Assembly (NCBI GenBank): GCA_051648105.1
Contig: JBOFEN010000101.1
Location: 1 to 64,000 of the forward strand
Direction of reading: 5' to 3'
Source: UBA7332 sp051648105
GTDB lineage: Bacteria; Bacteroidota; Bacteroidia; Bacteroidales; UBA7332
Length of the DNA stretch: 64,000 bases
Part shown: positions 53,654 through 61,221 of the stretch, in pieces
Position numbering within the stretch: the stretch's first letter is position 1
How the letters are laid out: every line of letters begins with the position of its first letter
Program-made: the position numbers and the translations under genes
The notes under the pieces: generated by a model
The model's input: the letters and a program-made list of their open reading frames with translations, nothing else
Databases searched by the model: none
Told to the model about the DNA's origin: nothing

Positions 53654-54343
53654 ATGAAGAAGTTCTTAGCAGAAGGCATCGGAACAATGGTGCTAGTATT
53701 AATGGGATGTGGTTCAGCCATTTTCTTAGGTTGTGATCTTCCTGCAGAGAAATTAGCAGTAGCATTTGCTTTTGGTCTCTCTGTTGTTGGTATGGCTTAC
53801 ACTATTGGTGGAATATCTGGTTGTCACATCAATCCAGCTATTACATTGGGTGTTTGGTTATCAAAAAGAATGTCAGGACAAGAGGCAATAGGTTATATGA
53901 TTGCACAATTCATTGGTGCAGTGGTTGGATCCTCTATTCTTTATGCTTTAACAACTACTGGTGGTTATGGAGCAACTACAGCAACAGGTGCTAATGCATA
54001 TGCAGAGGGTGGTATGATACAGGCTCTTATTGCTGAGGTAGTATTTACATTTGTATTTGTTCTAGTAGTATTAGGATCGACTGACTCGAAAAAGGGTGCT
54101 GGTAATTTAGCAGGATTAGCTATTGGTTTGACTCTTGTGTTAGTTCACATTGTATGTATACCTATTACAGGTACTTCTGTGAACCCAGCACGTAGTTTTG
54201 GTCCAGCACTATTCCAAGGTGGTGTAGCTTTAAGTCAACTATGGTTGTTTATCGTAGCACCAATGGTAGGAGCAGCTCTTTCAGCTCTTACATGGAGTAT
54301 CATTAATCCATCTTGTTGTTCTACATCAGAGAGTAAGAAGTAA
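53654..54343 (+). CDS. aqpZ: Aquaporin Z-type water channel
   Basis: 229 residues, six membrane spans. Both NPA motifs are present: HINPAITLGV (first) and TSVNPARSFGPAL (second, with the selectivity Arg after NPA). The His/Cys-side constriction residues and short length fit AqpZ rather than the glycerol facilitator GlpF. Monocistronic, terminator between it and repeat copy 2. Confidence 0.95.
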   Translation: MKKFLAEGIGTMVLVLMGCGSAIFLGCDLPAEKLAVAFAFGLSVVGMAYTIGGISGCHINPAITLGVWLSKRMSGQEAIGYMIAQFIGAVVGSSILYALTTTGGYGATTATGANAYAEGGMIQALIAEVVFTFVFVLVVLGSTDSKKGAGNLAGLAIGLTLVLVHIVCIPITGTSVNPARSFGPALFQGGVALSQLWLFIVAPMVGAALSALTWSIINPSCCSTSESKK

Positions 54344-54360
54344 TTCAACAATAGTATGAG

Positions 54361-54395
54361 AACGCCCCTGCAAATCTTTTGCAGGGGCGTTTTTT
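54361..54395 (+). terminator. Terminator after aqpZ
   Basis: Stem AACGCCCCTGCAAA / TTTTGCAGGGGCGTT with a 2-base loop, then T4. The T run overlaps the start of repeat copy 2. Confidence 0.92.
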
Positions 54396-54740
54396 GTAAA
54401 ATACCCAATGCACCATCAAATTTCAAACTCTGTGAGAAAAATATTTGATTTTTCTATCGCCACACTAATAAATTAACAAGTGGATATCTTCTATTTTACT
54501 CCTAAACCATAAATGATGGAGTAGTTCACTTCGAGTTGTGCTTTATCTCTTAATAATGGTGCCTATATTAAGATAATATTTTTTGTGGCGATAGGAACTT
54601 GTTGAAACCTATCGCCACACCCTATTGCCACACTTAACTGATTGACAGCCATATGAGGTGGCGATGTGGCGATAGAAATCATCAAAACTAAGACTCTGTG
54701 AGGTGATTTTACCATTTCATTAATAGTGATTTGTTAAATC
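54392..54740 (-). repeat. Module B of repeat copy 2: word GTGGCGATAG
   Basis: Reading leftward: opening AACAAATCACTATTAATGAA, direct repeat CTCACAGAGT, words CTATCGCCAC and ATCGCCAC, then GTGGCAATAG and GTGGCGATAG, a left-facing CTATCGCCAC and a last GTGGCGATAG before the second CTCACAGAGT. One of the three central right-facing words of copy 1 is missing. Close: ATTTTACAAAA. Confidence 0.8.
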
Positions 54741-55084
54741 GGGTAAGGTTGTTAACTTCTGTCGTGCTATTATATTTAGCCACTGCCTAATGGTAATTTA
54801 GCCTAAGGCTTTCGGGTAGTTAGGCTAAGGCTAATCAAGAGTTAGGCACTGCCTAATTTTGCACTGAGTTAGGGGTAGGAAGTCACTGAGTTAGGGGTGC
54901 AAACTCAAAGGGTTTTACCCCTAAAGGCTGTGACTTTTTGTCCACGGATCTATCTGATGAGAGGTTCGTTACCACTGCGTCATCTTTTTAATTCATAATG
55001 CTGAATGCATAATTGAGGGGAATTATTCATGTAGATCTCGCAGATTACGCAGATCTTTTTTTGCGAACGACTATACCCCTAGGC
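54741..55084. repeat. Linker of repeat copy 2
   Basis: Aligns inversely with the linker of copy 1. It keeps one TTAGGCACTGCCTAA palindrome at 54842-54856, but other places carry TTAGGCTAAGGCTAA-type and TTAGCCTAAGGCT words instead. Tandem tracts read ACTGAGTTAGGGGT (twice, near 54865-54900). The CGCAGATTACGCAGATC string is at about 55039-55055. Confidence 0.7.
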
Positions 55085-55436
55085 CATTTTGTAAAATCCA
55101 AACACACCCATCAAATTTCAAACTCTGTGAGAAAAAATCTGTTTTTTCTGTCTACATCGCTTCAGATTAACAGTTTCTATATCTGTTGTTTACATATATA
55201 TAGTGACGAAGATTGATGAAAGCTTATATATATAGCTATAATTGATAATATCGGACTCTATTTTAAGATAAAACAGATTGGTGTAGATAGAAACCTATCT
55301 ACACCCTATCTACATCGCTATCTACACCCGTAAGGAATTGATAAACACCTCCGGTGTAGATAGTGTAGATAGAAAACATCAAAACTAAGACTCTGTGAGG
55401 GATTTTTGTCGTTTCATTAATAGTGATTTGTTAAAT
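55085..55436 (-). repeat. Module A of repeat copy 2: word GTGTAGATAG
   Basis: Reading leftward it has the same seven words and orientation as module A of copy 1: two CTATCTACAC, three GTGTAGATAG-type, one CTATCTACAC, and a last ATGTAGACAG (one change). Direct repeats CTCACAGAGT bound the word region. The AT-rich interior is close to copy 1 base for base. Confidence 0.85.
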
Positions 55437-55536
55437 CGGTGTGTTGATTTATGATTTACTACCTTGCCTAAGTGGTATGCCAATAACTTGGTGCATTAAT
55501 AATTCCATTTATGGTTGATGGATAATTTATTTAGTG

Positions 55537-55554
55537 TTGTAATAGATATTACAA
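55537..55554. promoter_or_regulatory. Candidate Crp/Fnr-family operator of ric
   Basis: Perfect dyad TTGTAATAGATATTACAA (8-bp arms, 2-base spacer). It fits the Crp/Fnr consensus TTGTnA-N6-TnACAA. Its centre is about 42 bases before the start site expected from the -7 box at 55575, the class II activator place. Confidence 0.6.
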
Positions 55555-55574
55555 TTAATAGAGAAGCTAGTATA

Positions 55575-55582
55575 TACTTTTG
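55575..55582 (+). promoter_or_regulatory. -7 box (TACTTTTG) of ric
   Basis: Perfect TAnnTTTG 25 bases before the ATG at 55608. The -33 TTG is missing; the operator sits at that place. Confidence 0.55.
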
Positions 55583-55607
55583 TCACATCAACTAAAAATA
55601 ATGAGTT

Positions 55608-56327
55608 ATGAAAAATTACATAGATAAGAGTGTTGGGCAAATTGTGGCAGAGGATTTTTCTAAGGCAGCGATATTTGAGAAATATTCAATTGACTTCTGT
55701 TGTAATGGTGCTGACTCTTTAGAGGATGCCTGTTTGAAGAGTGGTGTACAAGTAGAGTTAATCATTAAGGAGCTAAACCAAGAGAGTAGAGATAGTTCTC
55801 AAGCGGTGGACTTCCAGGGGTGGCCATTGGATCTACTGAGTGATTATATTCTGAAGTATCACCATAGAAATATTAGAACTCAGGGTCCAGAGATTTCGAC
55901 ACTTCTCGATAAGGTGTGTAATGCTCACGGGGTTCATCACCCAGAGTTGTTGGAGGTGAGAGAACTTTTTAATAGATCTATGGAGGATCTATATAGCCAC
56001 TTAGAGAAGGAGGAGATGATGCTTTTCCCTCATATATATGATATGTTTAACTCTCAACAAGAGGGTAGAGCATTACCTGATTTCCATTGTGGTACGGTAG
56101 CGGCTCCAATATCTGTAATGATGCAAGAGCATAATGCTGAGGGTGAGAGATACTTCCGTATAGCCGATCTTACAAATGGTTACCAAGTGCCATCAGATGG
56201 TTGTGGTAGTTACAGGCTGCTGATGAACAAACTTAAGGAGTTCAATTTAGATCTACACCAGCATATTCATCTTGAGAATAACATTCTTTTCCCTATCGTG
56301 TTAGGAATGGAGAGTGGTTCACTATAA
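55608..56327 (+). CDS. ric: Iron-sulfur cluster repair di-iron protein (Ric/ScdA/YtfE)
   Basis: 239 residues. The N-terminal ScdA_N domain shows SVGQIVAEDFSKAAIFEKYS and the Cys pair in DFCCNG (about residues 31-32). The hemerythrin-like di-iron domain shows YHHRNIR, HGVHHPEL, HLEKEEMMLFPHI, MQEHNAEGERY and HQHIHLENNILFP. It repairs iron-sulfur clusters after nitric oxide or peroxide damage, in the cytoplasm. Its upstream dyad and the neighbouring Crp/Fnr regulator suggest nitric-oxide or redox control. Confidence 0.94.
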   Translation: MKNYIDKSVGQIVAEDFSKAAIFEKYSIDFCCNGADSLEDACLKSGVQVELIIKELNQESRDSSQAVDFQGWPLDLLSDYILKYHHRNIRTQGPEISTLLDKVCNAHGVHHPELLEVRELFNRSMEDLYSHLEKEEMMLFPHIYDMFNSQQEGRALPDFHCGTVAAPISVMMQEHNAEGERYFRIADLTNGYQVPSDGCGSYRLLMNKLKEFNLDLHQHIHLENNILFPIVLGMESGSL

Positions 56328-56330
56328 AGT

Positions 56331-56364
56331 AATAGCCACCGCCTATTCTTAGGCGGTGGCTATT
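56331..56364. terminator. Bidirectional terminator between ric and the Crp/Fnr gene
   Basis: Perfect 15-bp stem AATAGCCACCGCCTA / TAGGCGGTGGCTATT with a 4-base loop, between two converging genes. Confidence 0.88.
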
Positions 56365-56383
56365 GTTATTTGAATATAATGGA

Positions 56384-56953
56384 TTACTCCTTAAGATTTG
56401 CTCTTATTCTACTTAGTGATTGAGGTGTTACACCAATGAATCCAGCTATCTCCTTTAGTGGCACTTGTTGAAATATTGATGGCTTCTTTTTCATAAAGGC
56501 CAAGTAGCGCTGCTCGGCAGTGAAGTATGATATATTTACAAGTTGGTCATCCATACTCAATATTGTATCAACATATAGTTTGTGAAGCCATTTGTTGAAG
56601 TTAATTGAGTGGCTTGATAATCTCTCTATTGTATCCCTTTTCATCTCTATGACTGTACTGTCACATGAAGCGGTAATAGAGAATCTAGAAGGTTGATTTC
56701 TGATGTGTCCCCAAGAAGAGAATATTATCTCTCCTTGAATGGCAAACCATATAGTAAGCTCCTCACCTTCACGATCCAAATGTGCTCTCCATACACCCTT
56801 TCGGATAAAGTAAATTGAGTCGTCAATATCACCTTTCCTTATTATTATGCCACCTTTGGAGAAGGAGATTGTTCGTAGGGATTCACGAAGTATGGTTATC
56901 TCACCCTCTTCTAATGGAAACTCTCTATTGATACTGTTGATTAAATCTTCCAT
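56384..56953 (-). CDS. Crp/Fnr-family transcriptional regulator
   Basis: 189 residues. N-terminal cyclic-nucleotide-binding-like beta-roll (RKGDIDDSIYFIRKGVWRAH, FSSWGHIRNQPSRFSITA) and C-terminal helix-turn-helix (VPLKEIAGFIGVTPQSLSRI). No cluster cysteines of Fnr are seen in the N-terminus, so oxygen sensing by [4Fe-4S] is unlikely; the ligand is open. It is downstream of the MATE gene and overlaps it by 29 bases on the same strand, so the two are co-translated. It is a candidate for the dyad upstream of ric, but this is not shown. Confidence 0.9.
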   Translation of the reverse strand: MEDLINSINREFPLEEGEITILRESLRTISFSKGGIIIRKGDIDDSIYFIRKGVWRAHLDREGEELTIWFAIQGEIIFSSWGHIRNQPSRFSITASCDSTVIEMKRDTIERLSSHSINFNKWLHKLYVDTILSMDDQLVNISYFTAEQRYLAFMKKKPSIFQQVPLKEIAGFIGVTPQSLSRIRANLKE

Positions 56954-58298
56954 TCTTGATATAGTTGTCTTTAAACAACAAAGTTACAATAATAATGGTT
57001 GCAAGAAGGTCACCAACTGCAACAGAGCTCCAGATTCCAGATGTCCCAAATATGCTAGGTAGAGTAAAGAAGAAAAGAATAGGTAGCACTCCGCGTAGTA
57101 TTGTCAGGCTTATTGCTCTTTTAACTCTTTCTATACTTGAGTAGTAACCAATGGCTATTACATTTATTCCAAAGAATATATAGCCTAGAGCAAATAGAGA
57201 GAGCCCTGAATAGGCGTATTGATAGGCGTTGCTACTCTTGTCGTGTAGAAACATAGATATAATATTCTCATCAAAGTAGCAGAATAGTAGAGTAATAAGT
57301 AGTCCAAATACGAGTGCATATATTAGCGATACCATTGCTACCCTGTCCGATCTCTCTTTCTCACCACATCCATAGTTGTAACTAATAATAGGCTGTGCAG
57401 ATTGAGTCATAGCATTAAATACCATGAATATTATAGGGAACATATAACATATGATACTGAATGCAGCAACACCGTCAGCACCGAGATGATGCATGAATAC
57501 AAAGTTACCAGTCACAGCCATAATGGCGATAGTCATTTCGCTCAAGCAGGTAGAGATACCTAGCTTAACCATGTACCAACTATTTCTGATTGTTAGAGCT
57601 ATACTTCTTCTGCTAATCTTAAGCTTTGCAAATCTCACAGATACCTTTGGATTGAGAAGATATATGATAAGTAGTATTGCACTTATAACACCTGCAATGT
57701 CAGTTGCTAGAGCTGCACCAAATAGCCCCCATTCGAATGTGAATATGAAAAGGTAGTCTAGTATTATATTTATTATTGTGCTAGTAAGCATAGCCCACAT
57801 TGCATATTGTGGATTTGTTTGGCGTACAAAAAAGGGTAGAGCAATTGTGAATACTGTTAGAGGTAGTGATATAGCATACCAGAAGAGATATTCACCAGCC
57901 ATCGCTTTTAGGTAGTCGTTAGAACCGAATAGCATTGCTGTTTGCGTGGGAAATAGAGATACTAATATCGATATTATTGATGATACAATAAATAGTGCAA
58001 CAGCAGATTGCGTTATATTTATATTGGCTAATCTTGATTTGCCTCGCGAAAGGTTCAGTGATACTAATATTCCACCACCCATTCCGAACATCAATCCAAT
58101 ACCAGCAATAATCATAAATAGTGGGGCCGCTATATTCACGGCAGCTAGTGCGTCACTTCCCAATCCACGGCCAACAAATACTCCATCCACGACGGTGAAA
58201 ATAGCTGTCGATATCATACCAAGCATAGCAGGAAAGAACTGTTTGGCAAATAACTTATTTATAGGTAAACTTCTGAAATCTAATACATCTTGTTGCAT
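56925..58298 (-). CDS. MATE-family multidrug/toxin efflux transporter
   Basis: 457 residues, 12 membrane spans. First span region FRSLPINKLFAKQFFPAMLG then AIFTVVDGVFVGRGLGSDAL, the family entry motif, with second-half repeats (AFSIICYMFPIIFMVFNAMT, QSAQPIISYNYGCGE). MATE proteins export cationic drugs or metabolites with Na+ or H+. The stop overlaps the start of the Crp/Fnr gene by 29 bases. A promoter with a dyad lies upstream. Confidence 0.93.
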   Translation of the reverse strand: MQQDVLDFRSLPINKLFAKQFFPAMLGMISTAIFTVVDGVFVGRGLGSDALAAVNIAAPLFMIIAGIGLMFGMGGGILVSLNLSRGKSRLANINITQSAVALFIVSSIISILVSLFPTQTAMLFGSNDYLKAMAGEYLFWYAISLPLTVFTIALPFFVRQTNPQYAMWAMLTSTIINIILDYLFIFTFEWGLFGAALATDIAGVISAILLIIYLLNPKVSVRFAKLKISRRSIALTIRNSWYMVKLGISTCLSEMTIAIMAVTGNFVFMHHLGADGVAAFSIICYMFPIIFMVFNAMTQSAQPIISYNYGCGEKERSDRVAMVSLIYALVFGLLITLLFCYFDENIISMFLHDKSSNAYQYAYSGLSLFALGYIFFGINVIAIGYYSSIERVKRAISLTILRGVLPILFFFTLPSIFGTSGIWSSVAVGDLLATIIIVTLLFKDNYIKNGRFNQQYQ

Positions 58299-58322
58299 TT
58301 CTACTTTATTTTATTTGAAATG

Positions 58323-58356
58323 CAAAGGTAAAGCTACTATAATAAGTACCACTTAT
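58323..58356 (-). promoter_or_regulatory. -7 box (TACCTTTG) and dyad upstream of the MATE gene
   Basis: Minus-strand perfect TAnnTTTG at 58330-58323, 24 bases before the ATG. Just upstream is the dyad ATAAGT-ACC-ACTTAT (58342-58356) overlapping the -33 area, a possible operator for the Crp/Fnr or another regulator. Confidence 0.45.
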
Positions 58357-58452
58357 CAATTGGTAATTAATGGTGTTAGCGGCCTAAATACCTTGTTGCT
58401 TGAACAATTAAATATATTTATGTGTTAGCTCCTTAATAATATCAATGATGGT

Positions 58453-58596
58453 ATGGGAATTAAGGAACGCGCTAAAGAGTTATTTAATAGACTCACTAAA
58501 GTAGAAAGGTTTATATTAGTAATAGTTGTCACACTATTCTTATTCTATAACCTTGGCTATATGTTAGGTAAATTTATTGCTCATTTGACTAACTAA
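58453..58596 (+). CDS. Small membrane protein, 47 aa
   Basis: A short frame from ATG 58453 codes MGIKERAKELFNRLTKVERF, then one membrane span (ILVIVVTLFLFYNLGYMLG) and KFIAHLTN. A charged N-terminal helix plus a single span is a common layout for small inner-membrane proteins. It ends 7 bases before the next gene's ATG on the same strand, so coupling is likely. I do not recognise the family; similar unnamed small proteins occur in Bacteroidales. Confidence 0.6.
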   Translation: MGIKERAKELFNRLTKVERFILVIVVTLFLFYNLGYMLGKFIAHLTN

Positions 58597-58603
58597 TTTA
58601 GAT

Positions 58604-59596
58604 ATGAAGAGTGTTATTGTATCAATTGTTACTCTTGCAACTCTACTCTCTTGTCAATCAAACGCAAAAAGAGAGGCTTCAACGGAGGTTAACAAGAGTG
58701 TAGAGCAGATTGCAGTTTGGGATAAGTCCTATGGAGGGGCCGACAAATCATACGATAGTGAGCTTCTGAGATTGAGAGAGGAGGTAGCTCCTAAGTTTGA
58801 GAAGCTTGAGTTCATTGATGAGGTGACAGGGCGTACGATGAAGTATAATCTATATATACCAAAAGATTATGACGTTGGGCGGAGCTTCCCTCTTGTTCAG
58901 TTTATTGCTGATGCTAGTACTGTAGGTAAAGGTATTGACGCGCCACTTAAACAGGGTTATGGTGGTATAGTCTGGGCTACAGATGAGTCACAGGCAGAGC
59001 ACCCATGCTTTGTTTTGGTTCCATCTTTTGAGGGGCCTGAAAGAGCGGTAAATGATCAGTGGGAGATTACTCAAGAGTTAGAGATCTCTTATCGCCTACT
59101 TATTAATATAATAACTAAGTATGATGTAGATAAGGGTAGGGTATACACCACAGGGCAGTCAATGGGGGGGATGATATCATTCTTCTTAAATTCTCAATAC
59201 CCCGATCTTTTTGCAGCATCTATCTTTGTGGGTAGTCAGTGGGATATAAATGTGTTGCAGCCTTTAGCAAAAAGTAAGTTCATATATATAGTATCCTCAG
59301 GTGATGAGAAAGCCTCAAATGGAATGAGCCAAGTGGGTGAGATGCTTACTAAGAGTGGTGTGAAGTATGGTGCTGTCGATTTCTCTGCTCGACTACCTCA
59401 GTTAGAGCAGGATGCAAAGGTGCAGGATATGCTCAAAGAGGGCAATAGGATAAACTTCATCTCTTTCACCAAGGGAACAGTAATCCCTGAGGGTAGCCTC
59501 GAGATGAAGGGTGCACCCGAACATATGTACTCATTTGATTATGCCTATAAGTTGAAGAGTGTTAGAGATTGGTTATTCTCTCAAAGGAGAGATTGA
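58604..59596 (+). CDS. Alpha/beta-hydrolase lipoprotein (esterase or peptidase-like)
   Basis: 330 residues with lipobox LLSC (Cys17), so a lipid-anchored exported protein. Alpha/beta-hydrolase nucleophile elbow GQSMGGMISFF (G-x-S-x-G) follows RVYTTG. A strand-loop YNLYIPKDYDVGRSFPLVQF and a C-terminal His in PEHMYSFDYAYK complete the likely triad. Similar to predicted phospholipase/prolyl-oligopeptidase-like or feruloyl-esterase-type enzymes. Substrate is unknown. It is 7 bases after the 47-aa gene. Confidence 0.8.
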   Translation: MKSVIVSIVTLATLLSCQSNAKREASTEVNKSVEQIAVWDKSYGGADKSYDSELLRLREEVAPKFEKLEFIDEVTGRTMKYNLYIPKDYDVGRSFPLVQFIADASTVGKGIDAPLKQGYGGIVWATDESQAEHPCFVLVPSFEGPERAVNDQWEITQELEISYRLLINIITKYDVDKGRVYTTGQSMGGMISFFLNSQYPDLFAASIFVGSQWDINVLQPLAKSKFIYIVSSGDEKASNGMSQVGEMLTKSGVKYGAVDFSARLPQLEQDAKVQDMLKEGNRINFISFTKGTVIPEGSLEMKGAPEHMYSFDYAYKLKSVRDWLFSQRRD

Positions 59597-59652
59597 GGTG
59601 CCTAATTCTAGAATAGAATCTCTTTATTCACTCCATAGAGAAACTTATTAGT

Positions 59653-59660
59653 TATCTTTG
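59653..59660 (+). promoter_or_regulatory. -7 box (TATCTTTG) of the lipoprotein gene
   Basis: Perfect TAnnTTTG, 19 bases before ATG 59680. Confidence 0.5.
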
Positions 59661-59679
59661 AGCCATAGAATTGAATTTT

Positions 59680-60435
59680 ATGAATAGATACATAATCATT
59701 ATTATAGCAGCACTATTAGCTTCTTGTAGCCCTGCTAGTAAGATGTCGGATAAGTTAGAGGGTAACTGGATTGAGGTTATGCCTTTTAGTCTTGATGTGG
59801 TTGAGGGAGTGACTCTAGAGCCTGGTGGTATTGCCAAATCTATTGGTATGGCAACCCTGCAATATGAGAGATGGGAGAGTAAGGACAGTACTCTTATATT
59901 ATGGGGTAAGAGTATAGGTAATGGTCAGACAATAGATTTCTCTGATACGCTCAAGATCATCTCTATCTCAGAGGATTCTCTTTCGTTAGAGAAGTTTGGC
60001 AGATATAGATTTAACTACTATAAAGTACCATCATTGGAAGATATGAAACCCTTTGATGTAAGGGATTCACTTTGGAGGGTTGATCATACTTCTGAGATTG
60101 AGACAAGAGTATATAATGGAGTTATACCAAATCAGTCGTGTGTTGAGCTAAAGCACTCATTGACAATCTACAATTATAAGGGTTCGGGTGATGGAGTATA
60201 TAAGTTGACTACAACCTTCGGATCGTTCAATGAGAAGAGCTCTTCAAGCAATAGTTATGGAAGGGTTTATACTCTAAGAGGAGATAAAGAGAATATAGAT
60301 GCCACTACCTATGAATTAATACCTTTCGGTGGTGGTGAGAACCTCTATTTTAGGTATCAATCCGACTCACTAGTTGTTCTTAATAAGGAGTTAGAGCAGA
60401 TGATGCCAAACTCAATATTTAAAGAAGTGAAATAG
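59680..60435 (+). CDS. Lipoprotein with lipocalin-like N-terminal domain
   Basis: 251 residues from ATG 59680 (an in-frame TTG lies 9 bases before). Signal peptide with lipobox LASC. Residues ~27-115 (LEGNWIEVMPFSLDVVEGVT, MATLQYERWESKDSTLILWG, LSLEKFGRYRFNYYKV) fit lipocalin-like lipoproteins of Bacteroidota. The C-terminal half holds a second beta-rich domain with VELKHSLTIYNYKGSGDGVY that recalls copper-resistance-like NlpE domains. Function unknown. Confidence 0.65.
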   Translation: MNRYIIIIIAALLASCSPASKMSDKLEGNWIEVMPFSLDVVEGVTLEPGGIAKSIGMATLQYERWESKDSTLILWGKSIGNGQTIDFSDTLKIISISEDSLSLEKFGRYRFNYYKVPSLEDMKPFDVRDSLWRVDHTSEIETRVYNGVIPNQSCVELKHSLTIYNYKGSGDGVYKLTTTFGSFNEKSSSSNSYGRVYTLRGDKENIDATTYELIPFGGGENLYFRYQSDSLVVLNKELEQMMPNSIFKEVK

Positions 60436-60454
60436 AAATTACTCTATTAGAGAA

Positions 60455-60486
60455 AAAAAGCCTCACCTTTCTAGGTGAGGCTTTTC
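60455..60486. terminator. Bidirectional terminator
   Basis: Stem AAAAGCCTCACCT / AGGTGAGGCTTTT with a 4-base loop and runs of A and T on the two sides. It lies between converging genes. Confidence 0.9.
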
Positions 60487-60488
60487 TG

Positions 60489-61070
60489 TTAATAAGAGAA
60501 TCCACTCTTGTAAATGTTTGACTCTTTCAGGGGTGTTAGTTGCCCAATCATTGTCATTCTTCTTGAGTTAAAAGTTGGGTAGATTGTTGCCTCAGCTTTA
60601 TTAGAATTTCCATATAGCATTATCTCTACTTTAGCTGTTATAGCTATACCAGAGACATCCATTTGTAGTTTTACAATACCCTTTCTGTCTCTTGTGATCT
60701 CTAGATTTCTTACATAACCCTCTACGGTTACTCCCCCCATTTGGTTAGGTCCCCCCATTGCTGAATTCGAAGCAATCTGTACCACTGCTTTATCACCATT
60801 AACTGAAATGAAGTTTATAATACTACTTACAGGAAAACTGTCTCCTCTCTTAAGGTAGATCATATCAGCCTCTAGTACAAACTCTGAGGAGTCCAAAGCC
60901 TCTACAGCCTTTTCATATAACATTTTATCGTAAGCTGCTCTCTCTTGTTTTGCTTTTGCTTTAGCCTCCTTTTTTGCAGCCTTAGCCTCACTTTTTGTTT
61001 GCTCTTGTGAGAAGATAAAGCTAGTGTTTAAGAGTAGTAGACTTAATACCACAAAAATATAGGTTCTCAT
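60489..61070 (-). CDS. DUF4251-family exported protein
   Basis: 193 residues from ATG 61070, signal peptide MRTYIFVVLSLLLLNTSFIF. A lysine/alanine-rich helix (SEAKAAKKEAKAKAKQERA) leads into the DUF4251 beta-domain, shown by FVLEADMIYLKRGDSFPV, INFISVNGDKAVVQIASNS and GGVTVEGYVRNLEITRDRKG. The family is confined to Bacteroidales and has no assigned role. Monocistronic, ending at a shared terminator. Confidence 0.85.
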   Translation of the reverse strand: MRTYIFVVLSLLLLNTSFIFSQEQTKSEAKAAKKEAKAKAKQERAAYDKMLYEKAVEALDSSEFVLEADMIYLKRGDSFPVSSIINFISVNGDKAVVQIASNSAMGGPNQMGGVTVEGYVRNLEITRDRKGIVKLQMDVSGIAITAKVEIMLYGNSNKAEATIYPTFNSRRMTMIGQLTPLKESNIYKSGFSY

Positions 61071-61157
61071 AATAGTTTGGTTTATATCCGTTGTAACATA
61101 GAACAAATCAGAGTGTTAATTGTTTATGTGGGATTTGTTTGAGTGATAGTATAGTAT

Positions 61158-61165
61158 TACTTTTG
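61158..61165 (+). promoter_or_regulatory. -7 box (TACTTTTG) of the MORN-type protein gene
   Basis: Perfect TAnnTTTG with a 56-base leader to ATG 61222, in the divergent region with the DUF4251 gene. Confidence 0.45.
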
Positions 61166-61221
61166 ACAATTAAAATGATTTGAATTATAAATATTTAGGA
61201 TAGATTTTTAATGTACTTATT

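Larger units (their letters stand above)
54392..55436 (-). repeat. Long composite repeat, copy 2 (inverted relative to copy 1)
   Basis: About 1.05 kb that matches copy 1 (12849-13921) on the opposite strand with the same module order when read leftward (A, linker, B). It starts directly at the T run of the aqpZ terminator and ends about 100 bases before the ric operator. Nothing else of substance is seen up to 55536. No protein-coding content is credible. Confidence 0.9.

Noticed and set aside
55013..55216. Short reading frame (plus strand) starting MRGIIHVDLADYADLF
   Set aside because: Same repeat-derived frame as in copy 1; the encoded protein is not conserved beyond the CGCAGATTACGCAGATC string.
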